A stretch of 21,581 nt of DNA from JALSIF01 sp026981635 [NCBI: bacterium]. Lineage in GTDB: Bacteria > 4484-113 > JALSIF01. This document shows positions 1 to 8,100 of this stretch, in pieces. The notes beneath the pieces are model-generated. The model saw nothing but the letters and a program-made list of their open reading frames with translations, was not told the origin of the DNA and did not search any database. How positions within the stretch are numbered: position 1 is the first letter of the stretch; the number at the start of each line of letters is the position of its first letter. A program made the position numbers and the translations under genes. The stretch is from NCBI GenBank assembly GCA_026981635.1, contig JALSIF010000115.1, positions 1 to 21,581 of the forward strand, read 5' to 3'.

Positions 1-1
1 A

Positions 2-253
2 CCGGTGGATAACATCCCCTCGGGGGATGATCCGGAGAAAAGGTTCATTGAAGAGCTGATTCACCGGGAGATAGAGAAGCTTCCCCCGGACCAGCGGGAG
101 GCACTGACCTATCAGATGGAGGGATACAAGATCAAGGAGATTGCCGAGATGATGAATGTCCCTGAAGGGACAGTGAAGACCTGGATCCACCGGGCCAGAA
201 ACAGGCTCAAGGAGAATTTAAAAGGGATCGTTGGGGAAGACTTTGATGAGTGA
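2..253 (+). CDS. ECF-type RNA polymerase sigma factor, C-terminal fragment
   Basis: This is the C-terminal part of a sigma-70 family (ECF-like) sigma factor. The frame is open to the left edge, so the true start lies outside the window and only about 83 residues remain. Visible is region 4: a helix around IEKLPPDQREALTYQMEG, then the helix-turn-helix IKEIAEMMNVPEGTVKTWIH and the basic helix RARNRLKENL. In this family region 4 binds the -35 promoter element. Region 2 is not visible. The stop codon overlaps the start of the next gene (ATG at 246, TGA at 251-253), so the two are translationally coupled. ECF sigma genes are usually followed by their anti-sigma factor, which makes the small membrane protein downstream a candidate partner. 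The family call is firm; the target promoters are unknown. Confidence 0.88.
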   Translation, partial: PVDNIPSGDDPEKRFIEELIHREIEKLPPDQREALTYQMEGYKIKEIAEMMNVPEGTVKTWIHRARNRLKENLKGIVGEDFDE

Positions 254-575
254 GCCTCGCTTGCCCAGGAGGGAACTTGCTGAGCTTGCCCGCCGGGTGA
301 GGGTTGAGCTTCGCGCCCGGGAGCTAGTCGCTAAGCGCAGCTCACCCTGGCGGATGCTTGTCCAGAGCCCTGCCCTGCTGGTGGGGCTGGTGCTTGCCTT
401 ACTCCTCATGGGTGGACTGCTGGTGCTGGTGATGACGGTGGGCCTCTACCCCCAGTGGTCACTCTCGGTGGGCGGGGTTGACCTTTCTGGCTTTACTCTG
501 GTTATCGCTGCCTTTGGTCTGGTGCTCTGGTTTTTTGGCACGGTGACCACGCTGGTGCTTGCCGCCCGCCGCTAG
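246..575 (+). CDS. Small two-helix membrane protein coupled to the sigma factor
   Basis: A 109-residue protein not assigned to a family. The N-terminal 40 residues are charged and arginine-rich (RRELAELARRVRVELRAR) and probably cytoplasmic. Two hydrophobic segments follow, roughly residues 43-67 and 82-106, with a short loop between them, and the protein ends in AARR. The ATG at 246 is chosen over an upstream in-frame ATG at 231 because it overlaps the sigma factor stop by 8 bp and has GGGGAAG about 9 bp upstream. The coupling suggests a membrane anti-sigma or sensor role, but no zinc-binding HxxxCxxC motif is present, so that role is inference only. Confidence 0.7.
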   Translation: MSEPRLPRRELAELARRVRVELRARELVAKRSSPWRMLVQSPALLVGLVLALLLMGGLLVLVMTVGLYPQWSLSVGGVDLSGFTLVIAAFGLVLWFFGTVTTLVLAARR

Positions 576-587
576 CTCCTCTAAAAT
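559..587 (+). promoter_or_regulatory. Sigma-70 type promoter giving a near-leaderless mRNA for the DUF488 gene
   Basis: TTGCCG at 559-564 matches TTGACA at four of six positions. A 17-bp spacer separates it from TAAAAT at 582-587. Nine bases then lead to the GTG at 597, so transcription would begin about 3 nt before the start codon. No Shine-Dalgarno sequence is present (CGCCCCTCT precedes GTG). Confidence 0.55.
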
Positions 588-596
588 CGCCCCTCT

Positions 597-1088
597 GTGA
601 GTGACCAGTCCTACAACACCTGCTACACCCTGGGTCACGGTGAAGCCACCTGGGACCAGTTCGCAGACCTCCTTGACCGCTACGGGATCCAGCTGGTGGT
701 GGATGTGCGTGCCCTGCCCTTCACCTTGGGGCCGGAGGGGTTTAGGCTGGCCCCCTGGTTTGACCGCGACCAGCTTGAGGCCCGCCTCCAGCGGCGGGGG
801 ATCAGCTATCGCTGGATGGGGAGGGAGCTTGGGCCGCTGATGCGCGATGGCCGCCTGGACGGGGTGGCGCGGGAGCAGGACCCCGAGTATCGCCAAGGGG
901 TAGAGGAGCTGATGGAGCTCATCCACAACTATGTAGTGCTCATCCTTGACCGGCCCCCCCGCTGGGAGGGAAGCCACCGCCACCTGGTCATCGCCCAGAC
1001 CCTGTTGCGCCACGACATTGAGGTTGTCCACCTGAGCTTTGACGCCCCGCCAGTCCCCGCCCAGATTGACCTGTTTCACGCCATCTAA
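597..1088 (+). CDS. DUF488 family protein with altered cysteine motif
   Basis: A 163-residue protein of the DUF488 family, whose function is unknown. Recognisable parts are YTLGHGEATWDQFADLL near the N-terminus, GIQLVVDVRALP (residues 30-41), the central GISYRWMGRELGPL (68-81), and GSHRHLVIAQTLL with IEVVHL near the C-terminus. Most relatives carry a cysteine-containing C-x-E segment followed by a CHR motif. Here these read LDRPP (117-121) and SHR (126-128), so both cysteines are missing; the only cysteine is C9. The GTG start has no Shine-Dalgarno but sits just after a good -10 box, so it is probably the first gene of its transcript. The next gene is 49 bp downstream. The family call is good; the biochemical role is unknown. 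Confidence 0.82.
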   Translation: MSDQSYNTCYTLGHGEATWDQFADLLDRYGIQLVVDVRALPFTLGPEGFRLAPWFDRDQLEARLQRRGISYRWMGRELGPLMRDGRLDGVAREQDPEYRQGVEELMELIHNYVVLILDRPPRWEGSHRHLVIAQTLLRHDIEVVHLSFDAPPVPAQIDLFHAI

Positions 1089-1137
1089 CCGAATCCTGAG
1101 CCTACGGCGGGCAGTTGATTTATGGTGGTGATGGGTT

Positions 1138-2361
1138 ATGAAGGCGTTTAGGTGGATTGGTGCCCCACTGTTTGTCCCACTTGTTCTCCTTCTGTCCTGT
1201 CCCAAGGAGCAGGCGGGGCAGGTGAAGGTAAAGGCCCCCCTGGCTGGCAAGTATGCCAAGAGCGTTGGACCAGAGGAGGTTTTGGCTGGGCTTCCCACCC
1301 TGCCGGTTGAGCGGCGGGCAAAGCTTGAGGGGATGCTTATTGCCCAGGGCTATCCGGGAAAGGAGGAGGAGTTTAAGCAGACCAGGGTCTTTGTGCGCAT
1401 TGGTGACCCGGACCAGTTTGAGGACCTTACCGAATTCATCCCCGGCTCCACCCTGAGCCTCTCTCCCCGGGCTAAGTATGCGGTGGCGGTGCTTCCCATG
1501 GGCGGGGGAAGCTTTGGCTTTGCCACCAAGCCCTACATGACCCCGCCCATGAGCGGAACCTTTAGGCTGGCCCGCTTTGACCCCCATGACGCCTCCCTCT
1601 ATCTGGTGAGTTCCTCCGGCAAGCTCCTCCTCTACCGGGGCGGCTATCTAACCAAGGAACTTGATCTAAACGAGTTTTATCCCAACTTGGAGGAGCTTAC
1701 CCTGGGCCACATGGTGACCTCCCCCGATGACAAGTGGCTGATAATCGCCTATACCACCCCCGACGGTGAGGCCCACACTGACATCTGGTTGCTTGATGAG
1801 AAGCGGCGCACCTTCCGCGGCACCGCCCAGGCGGGGGTGGTTAGCGAGCAGCCCCTCACCTGGGTTCCCGACCACTTCATCCTGGTCAGACGAGAGGGAG
1901 AGACGGTGGAGATCGTGCGCCACAATCCATGGACCAACCGCCGCTTTAGGGTCTACAAGTTCACCTCCGGCAAGACCGACATCGCCACCTCCCGCAGCGG
2001 ACCGCTGATGTATTCGGTAAACCTGCTCATGAAGGATGAGGAGGGGAAGTTCTTCCTCCTTGACTTGCTCACCGGTGGACTGAGCTACCTTGCTCTCCCG
2101 GAGGGCTTCATGATGGTTGAGCCCTATGCATCGGCCTTTGGTGGGCTGGTCTTTTACGGATTGGTGGAGGGTGTACTTACCCCGGTGTGGCTCTACTACG
2201 ACGGGGAAAAGGGGGAGTGGTTCCACCTGATGGTCTCCTCCCCGGCCGAGCTTGGGGCGGTGGACACCAAGAACCTGCCCGGCTGGCGCAAAGGATGGGG
2301 CGGGCAGGCCGGGGAGGAGAAAGAGGAGCAAACAGAGAAGCGTGAAGCCGATGGGGAGTAG
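1138..2361 (+). CDS. Lipoprotein with WD40/propeller-like body
   Basis: A 407-residue predicted lipoprotein of unknown function. The N-terminus MKAFRWIGAPLF continues into a hydrophobic run ending LLLSC, a lipobox with lipidation at C21. The body is rich in short beta-strand blocks of propeller type: LSLSPRAKYAVAVLP, SSSGKLLLYRGGYL, TSPDDKWLIIAYTTPDG followed by DIWLLDEKRR, and later LLDLLTGGLSYLAL. The last 25 residues are a charged Glu/Lys tail. The DNA-level start is the ATG at 1138; TATGGT lies 11 bp upstream, a possible weak -10 box. The C-terminal part of the large lipoprotein at 5118-8255 has similar strand blocks, so the two may be distant relatives. A cell-envelope location is inferred from the lipobox. 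Confidence 0.85.
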   Translation: MKAFRWIGAPLFVPLVLLLSCPKEQAGQVKVKAPLAGKYAKSVGPEEVLAGLPTLPVERRAKLEGMLIAQGYPGKEEEFKQTRVFVRIGDPDQFEDLTEFIPGSTLSLSPRAKYAVAVLPMGGGSFGFATKPYMTPPMSGTFRLARFDPHDASLYLVSSSGKLLLYRGGYLTKELDLNEFYPNLEELTLGHMVTSPDDKWLIIAYTTPDGEAHTDIWLLDEKRRTFRGTAQAGVVSEQPLTWVPDHFILVRREGETVEIVRHNPWTNRRFRVYKFTSGKTDIATSRSGPLMYSVNLLMKDEEGKFFLLDLLTGGLSYLALPEGFMMVEPYASAFGGLVFYGLVEGVLTPVWLYYDGEKGEWFHLMVSSPAELGAVDTKNLPGWRKGWGGQAGEEKEEQTEKREADGE

Positions 2362-2386
2362 GTGCCCCAGGCCAGCCCGGGGAGAC

Positions 2387-2392
2387 TAGAAT
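2387..2392 (+). promoter_or_regulatory. -10 box for a leaderless acyl-CoA ligase transcript
   Basis: TAGAAT lies 10 bp before the GTG start at 2403. No Shine-Dalgarno sequence precedes the start (CTCCCCTAG), and the -35 region is weak. The position matches the -10 boxes before 597, 5002 (minus) and 19515. Confidence 0.42.
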
Positions 2393-2402
2393 CCTCCCCT
2401 AG

Positions 2403-4127
2403 GTGGATCCTCGCGGTCTAGTATCGGTTTGGGAAGAGAGCTCCTCCCGCTTCCCCTACCGGGTGGCGGCTCGCCAGTGCGACCGTCAGCACAACTTCCG
2501 CCACTTCACCTACCGGGAGCTGATTACCGCCTCCCGCCGGCTGGCGGCCGCTCTCAGGGAAGCGGGGGCAAGGCCGGGCGACCACATCGCTTTGCTCTGT
2601 CGGGAGAGCCCCGAGTGGGCGGTGGCCGCCATCGCCGTTTTCTATTTGGGAGGGGTGCTGGTCCCTCTGGGGACCAGCCTCACCCCGGAGGAGATCCGCT
2701 TCATCCTCCACCACTCCGAGGCAAGCTTCCTCATCGTTGACCATGCCCTGGGAAGTAGGCTGGAACCCCTCCGGGGTGACCTTCCCCATCTTGTCCAGCT
2801 TTGGGTGGGGGAGGAGCCTGCCACCCCCCTGCCCGAGCCTGCCCGGATTAGTTTCCATCCCCTGGCTGAAAAGCAGGAGGAGATGCCGGACATCTCCCCC
2901 CCGCCGGTGGAGCACGACACCCTGGCCCTCATCGTCTACACCTCGGGAACCACCGCCGACCCCAAAGGGGTGATGCTCTCCCACCACAACGTGCTCTCCA
3001 ATGCGGAGGCCAGCCTCAAGGTCTTCAACCTCTACGCCGGAAGGGAGCGCTACCTGAGCGTCTTGCCTCTCTCCCACATGCTTGAGTTCACCGCCGGTCT
3101 TGTCTGCATGATGAAGATCGGTGCCACCATCACCTACGCCCATTCCCTGGCTCCAAGGGAACTGATGTTTCTGCTAAGGGAGTCACGCCCCACCATGATC
3201 GTCGGGGTTCCCCTTCTCTTTCGCAAGCTCAAGAAGGGGATTGAGGACAAGCTTTCTGCCCTTCCCATGCCCATCAGGCGCCTCTTTATCAGAAGTGACC
3301 TGAGCCTCACTCCCCTGGCCAGGCTCATGGTGCGAAGGCGGCTCGGCGGTGCCCTGAAGCTCATCATCACCGGCGGGGCGGCCATTGAGCCCGAGGTGCT
3401 CCACTTCTACCAGCGACTGGGGATCGTCCCCTTGCAGGGCTATGGCCTCACCGAGACCAGCCCAGTGGCTACCGTCACCCGGATTGAGGACCCCCGCATC
3501 GGTTCCATCGGCAAGGCCATTCCCGGGGTTGAGGTAAAGCTTGCCAACCTGGACGAGCACGGGGTGGGGGAGATCATCATCCGCGGGCCCAACGTGATGC
3601 TGGGCTATTACCGCAACCCGGAGGCCACCGCCGAGGCCATCCGTGAGGGTTGGTTCTACTCCGGTGACCTGGCCACGGTGGACGAGGACGGCTTCTTCTA
3701 CTTCAAGGGCAGGGCCAAGAACCTGATCGTCACCCCGGGGGGAGAAAACATCTTTCCCGAGGAGGTGGAACACCGCCTGGAGCTTTCTCCCCTTTTTGCC
3801 GAGGTGGCAGTATTTGGCTTTAAGCCCGAGGGGGAGACCGAGGCCCTGCTCTCGGCCCTGATCGTTCCCGACCGGGAAAAGATCGCCGCTCATCTAGGTC
3901 GCTCCGACCCCCAGGCGGTAACCGATAGCGAGCTTAATGAGGTGGTGAGGGAGGAACTTCGCCGCTGCCAGCGCGACCTTGCCGCCTACAAGCACATCAA
4001 GCTCTGGCGCCTCTACGACGGTGAGCTTCCCCGCACCCCCACTAGAAAGGTTAAGCCCCGCGAGTGCCAGAAGATACTGGCCCGCATCCTGGCCGAGGAG
4101 GCGGTGGGGAAGTCGGCCAGGGCCTAG
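2403..4127 (+). CDS. Long-chain fatty acid-CoA ligase (AMP-forming)
   Basis: A 574-residue member of the ANL superfamily, which activates a carboxylic acid with ATP to an acyl-adenylate and then transfers it to CoA. Core motifs are in order: the P-loop YTSGTTADPKGV (179-190), GYGLTETSP (346-354), YSGDLATVDEDGFFYFKGR (419-437), the hinge GRAKNLIVTPGGENIFP (436-452), and the C-terminal PRTPTRKVKPR with the likely catalytic Lys549. The TPGGENIFPEEVE segment and the length are typical of bacterial FadD/AMP-forming long-chain ligases rather than acetyl-CoA synthetases, but chain length cannot be read from sequence. The GTG start at 2403 lacks a Shine-Dalgarno and fits a leaderless transcript. The gene ends tail-to-tail with the rhodanese-like gene, sharing a CTAG that holds both stop codons. 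No fatty-acid genes are adjacent. Confidence 0.93.
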   Translation: MDPRGLVSVWEESSSRFPYRVAARQCDRQHNFRHFTYRELITASRRLAAALREAGARPGDHIALLCRESPEWAVAAIAVFYLGGVLVPLGTSLTPEEIRFILHHSEASFLIVDHALGSRLEPLRGDLPHLVQLWVGEEPATPLPEPARISFHPLAEKQEEMPDISPPPVEHDTLALIVYTSGTTADPKGVMLSHHNVLSNAEASLKVFNLYAGRERYLSVLPLSHMLEFTAGLVCMMKIGATITYAHSLAPRELMFLLRESRPTMIVGVPLLFRKLKKGIEDKLSALPMPIRRLFIRSDLSLTPLARLMVRRRLGGALKLIITGGAAIEPEVLHFYQRLGIVPLQGYGLTETSPVATVTRIEDPRIGSIGKAIPGVEVKLANLDEHGVGEIIIRGPNVMLGYYRNPEATAEAIREGWFYSGDLATVDEDGFFYFKGRAKNLIVTPGGENIFPEEVEHRLELSPLFAEVAVFGFKPEGETEALLSALIVPDREKIAAHLGRSDPQAVTDSELNEVVREELRRCQRDLAAYKHIKLWRLYDGELPRTPTRKVKPRECQKILARILAEEAVGKSARA

Positions 4128-5002
4128 TCTGGGGAGGGTGCCTGCTCTTCCTTTACGGGTCCCTCCTCAACCGGCAGGCCCAGCTCCAGCCAGCCCGGTT
4201 GGTACTCCTCACCGGGGAGGGGGAGGCCATCGGTAAGTCGGGCGAGGAATTCCACCGTCCTTGGTCCGCTGCGAGGGGGATAGTCCCCCGGCTGCCAGCC
4301 CTCCATTCCGCCGGCGATGAGATAGACCGGTCGGTAGCCGTTGCCCAGAAGCAGGGTCGCCGCCTGCAGGCCATAGGGGGTGGAGTCTGCCACCACAAAG
4401 AAGATGTGGCCCCGTTTCTTCTTCAGCTTGGATAGCTTGGGGTTGGCCCGGATCTCGTTGAGGAAGTTTCGGTTAAAGGTTATCCTTCCCTCTCCGTTCT
4501 TGGCGTAGAGGGGGATGTTTAGCGAGTCGGGGATGCGTGGACCCTGGGAGTACTTTTCCGGGTCGCGCACGTCAATCACGATGCGCTCCTCCCGCGGGGT
4601 CTCAATCATCAGTACCAGGGCTTGGAGGGGGGTGAGCACGTGCACCTTGGTGTGGTTTTTGAACTCCGGAACCCTCACCCCGGCAAGTTTTTCTGGCTCA
4701 ACCTTCTGAGCGAGCTGATCGCCGGGTGCTGGGTTGAGACCGGGGATGGGGCTTGGCTCCACTACCGAGGTGGGATTAGCCTGGTTTGTCTGCTCTGCTT
4801 TGTCCTCTTGATTGGGCTTGTTGTAGAGAAACCAAATGAGAAACAGGGTGTAGCCGATGAAGAGATAGAACATGAAGCGTGAGCAGCCGGGGGGCTGCTG
4901 GACCTGGGCAGGAGCTGAACGCTCGGCCGGGGAGGGGGATTCGCTCTTGCGGGGACCAAGGTCAATCTTCTTGGTGCCGGGCTGGGGCTCTTGCTCACTC
5001 AC
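4124..5002 (-). CDS. Membrane-anchored rhodanese-like protein lacking the active-site cysteine
   Basis: A 292-residue single-pass membrane protein. Residues 1-42 are a hydrophilic Pro/Ser-rich N-tail, 43-60 a transmembrane helix (FMFYLFIGYTLFLIWFLY), 61-118 a Pro/Asn-rich linker, and about 119-240 a rhodanese fold: LTPLQALVLM, VIDVRDPEKY (142-151), PRIPDSLNIPL, and the closing YLIAGGMEGW (227-236). In active rhodaneses the strand before the second half ends in a loop starting with the persulfide cysteine. Here that segment is FFVVADSTPYGLQAA, with Ala/Asp where Cys is expected, and the only cysteine is C40 before the membrane. Sulfurtransferase activity is therefore unlikely, and a binding or scaffold role is inferred. 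The GTG start at 5002 has TATAAT 10 bp upstream and no Shine-Dalgarno. It is divergent from the PKD lipoprotein gene. Confidence 0.85.
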   Translation of the reverse strand: MSEQEPQPGTKKIDLGPRKSESPSPAERSAPAQVQQPPGCSRFMFYLFIGYTLFLIWFLYNKPNQEDKAEQTNQANPTSVVEPSPIPGLNPAPGDQLAQKVEPEKLAGVRVPEFKNHTKVHVLTPLQALVLMIETPREERIVIDVRDPEKYSQGPRIPDSLNIPLYAKNGEGRITFNRNFLNEIRANPKLSKLKKKRGHIFFVVADSTPYGLQAATLLLGNGYRPVYLIAGGMEGWQPGDYPPRSGPRTVEFLARLTDGLPLPGEEYQPGWLELGLPVEEGPVKEEQAPSPD

Positions 5003-5012
5003 TGGGCGGCGG

Positions 5013-5018
5013 ATTATA
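5013..5018 (-). promoter_or_regulatory. Consensus -10 box for a leaderless rhodanese-like transcript
   Basis: Read on the minus strand this is a perfect TATAAT, 10 bp before the GTG start at 5002. The -35 region at 16-18 bp spacing is poor. The predicted 5' end lies about 4 nt before the start codon. It sits in the 115-bp divergent intergenic region. Confidence 0.5.
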
Positions 5019-5020
5019 GG

Positions 5021-5047
5021 TAATCCTGGTTGGTCTTGGACCGATAA
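5021..5047 (+). promoter_or_regulatory. Candidate sigma-28 (FliA)-like promoter before the PKD lipoprotein gene
   Basis: TAATCCTG at 5021-5028, an 11-bp spacer, then ACCGATAA at 5040-5047. Compared with the FliA consensus TAAAGTTT-N11-GCCGATAA this is 4/8 and 7/8 with exact spacing. It would leave a leader of about 64 nt before 5118. An alternative start signal is TAGACT at 5100-5105, 12 bp before the ATG. The -35 half is weak, so this is tentative. Confidence 0.35.
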
Positions 5048-5117
5048 AACATCATCGCAGCCCCCTGCGTCTATTCTGTGGTGGACCAGCCACCGCTGTT
5101 AGACTAGGGCCCTCAGG

Positions 5118-8100
5118 ATGGCAAGAGAGTTTAGAGTTGTGCTTTGGGTGCTGCCTGTTCTACTTCTCACCCCGTGGGCCGTCTCTTCCTGCCAGGGGCA
5201 GGGGCCCACCGGCGGCGAGCCAGCCGCCCCCGCCCGGGTTCACACCCAGTCGGAGCGGGCCGCCCGCCTGAAGCAGGAGCAGGGTCCAAAGGAGTTTGTT
5301 CGCACCGTCTCGCCAGAGCTAGGGGCAACTCTTCGCTTTGATCAGGTTGAGGTGGTCATCCCTCCCCGGGCGGTGCGGGAAGCGGTCTCCATGACGCTGG
5401 GCTTTCCCCGCGAGGTCCCCTCTGGGGTGCTGGGCGATCGGGCCTGGGAGCTTTCTCCCCGGCTTACCTTTGACAAGCCGGTGCGCATAACCCTGCCCCT
5501 TCCCACCGATCTCATCCGCGAGAGGGGACTTGAGCTTGAGCGGGTGAAGGTGGCCCGGGAGGTGGGGGGAGTGTGGTTTTCCCTCCCCACCGAGATAAGC
5601 CCCGCTGGCACCACCGCCAGCGCCCTCACCGAGCGAAGCGGCATCTTTGCCCTGGTCTACGAGCCACCAAGTAGAAAGGAAATTAACGAACCTCCCAAGG
5701 CGGAGGTCACCCTCCATCCCCCCACCGAGGCCACTTCGGGAGAGGAGGGTCGCATCATGGTGGCCTTTGACGCCATGGGCTCCCTTGATCCCGACGGCCA
5801 CATCGTCCGCTTTGCCTGGGACTTTGACGGCGATGGGCTGTTTGACGAGGTGACCAGCTCCCCCGAGCGGGTTGCCTTCTACTACACCCGAGACGGCAGC
5901 TACACCGCCCTGCTCAAGGTGGAGGACAACCATAGTCCGCCGGGCTACGACCTTGCCCCGGTGAGCTTTGAGATAAACGGCACCGGCAACCAGGGAGGCC
6001 CCCTGAGCCTAAGAGTGGTAGCACTCCCCACCCGCGGACCCTCTCCCCTCAAGGTTGCTTTCCTGACTACGGTTACCGGCGGGACCATGCCCTACGAGTT
6101 CCAATGGGAGTTCGGCGACGGCACCCGCAGCGAGCTGGCCTCCCCGGTCCATACCTACGGCGAGCCGGGGAGCTATCAGGTCAGGCTCACCGTGACCGAC
6201 GCGGCGGGCCTGACCAAGAGCGCCAAGCTGGGGGTGAAGGTCACCCGCCCCGGCCTTCCCTTCCCTTCCACCGATCTTCTCTCCCTGACGCTTACCCCCC
6301 GCGAGGCGGTGGGTAATCCCGGCATGAGGGTTGGCTTTTCCCTCCGTTTGAAGGAGCAGCTTGAACCGGGTGTCAGGGCAGCGGTAACCTACCGCTTTGG
6401 GGACGAGCTTGACTTTGCCACCCCGCCGGAGATTGGCCGCCTGCCCCTCTCTGTCTCCCACACCTACCGTGAGGCGGGGGCCTACCTCTTCACTGCCATC
6501 GTTACCGACGAGCTGGGCAGGGTGGGGACGGCAAGCTCTCTGGTGAGGGTGAGGGCGGCAAGTGAGCCGCGCGCCTGGGAGTTTGTCCAGCCGGAGGGTG
6601 AAGAAACGGGTGAGCTGCCAAGCTACATCCCCCCTATAAGGATCAAGTTTGACCCCAGGGGCCCGGGCCTTACCTACGCCTTCCAGGCAGAGGGGCTGCC
6701 CAAGGAAGCCGAGGTGGTCTGGGAGTTTGGCGACGGCACCGAGTCCCCCGAGCCCGCCCCAGTCCACACCTACACCGACCCCGGCACCTACCGAGTTGGG
6801 CTGGAGGTTTCCTATCGGGGCAGGGTCTACCGCTACTTCAAGACCCTCCCCGTCGCTGAGGGCCTTGCGGTGGCGGTGGACTTCCCGCAAAGCTTTGGCG
6901 GGGTAGCCCCACTTCAGCTTGGCTTTACTGCCACGGTGGTCAACGCTACCCTTCCCCTGGAGTATGAGTGGGACTTCGGTGACGGCTCCAAGAGCGACCT
7001 TCCCTCTCCCATCCACACCTTTGAGCAGCCGGGCACCTACGAGGTGAAGGTCAGGGTGGTTGATGCCACCGGCAAGGGAGCCACCAGTGAGCCGGTGAAG
7101 GTGATGGTGGTGGAAGGGGGCAAGGTCTTTACCGACCCGGTTGCCTTCCCCCTCAGGGGTGAGGAGCTTGCGGGCAAACCCACCCCGCCCGTCTGGGTGC
7201 GGATTACCGACGCCGACCAGAACCCCATCCTGGACCTCCCCTTGGGCAGCGAGGATGGTGAGGTGAGAAATCTAGTGCTCTCTCCCGACGGCTCCATGCT
7301 GGCCTATCGGGTTGCGCACCGGCTGGCAGTAAGGAGCCTAAGAAGTGGAAAGTTGGTGCTGGAATACGAGGCGGCCGGGGTGGTTCCCGAGCTGGTGGCC
7401 TTGGCTGAGGGGGCGGAGCTCATGGGAGTGAATCTGGCCGGCCAGGGAGTGCTGGTTAGCTCTACTGGCTGCGAGGTGGAGCTTCCCCCCGGCAGCCGGC
7501 TGGCCGACCTCTCGCGATCCGGTGAGCGGGTGCTGGTAATTGACCCGGAGGGAAAGCTTCACCTGGGTGAGGTGGAACTTAGCGATGAGTGTCGCGGTAG
7601 CTCGGCTGGCCAGGGAAGCCCGCAGGGGAAGAAGGTGAGCAGGATCGCTAAATGGGAGGAGCTTCCCTCGCCAGTGGCCATTGAGGAGGCGATCTTCTCC
7701 GGCGATGCCCTCTCCGCCTATGCCATCACCCGCCGCCAGGAGGTGATCTACTTTGACCTGCGGGAGGGGGCTGACCGTGCTCCCACCGTGATCGGACAGG
7801 ACGAGCTCACCAAGTCTTCCCTGAGCAGCGATTATGCCGGAACCAGACTGGCCTGGATAGCCAGTGGTGTGGAAGGGGCAAGACCGGTGGTGGCGGTTCG
7901 CCAGCCTGATGGCACCTTCAAGGTGGAAGATCTATACCTAACCAGGGGAATACTGGCCGAGAAGGTCAGGGTCAACTCGTCGGGCACCTCCCTCTACTAC
8001 TGGGGCACTAAGGGACTTCCCCGTCGCATCCCCACCGCCGAGGAGGCGGTGAGAGAACGCCAGGCGGTGCCCCCGCGGGAGGTCTTCCCCCTTGCCCAGC

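Noticed and set aside
459-1298. A 279-codon open frame on the minus strand.
   Set aside because: It runs antisense to the DUF488 gene and both neighbours, has low-complexity His/Pro/Gly composition and no domain. Such antisense frames are expected in high-GC DNA.
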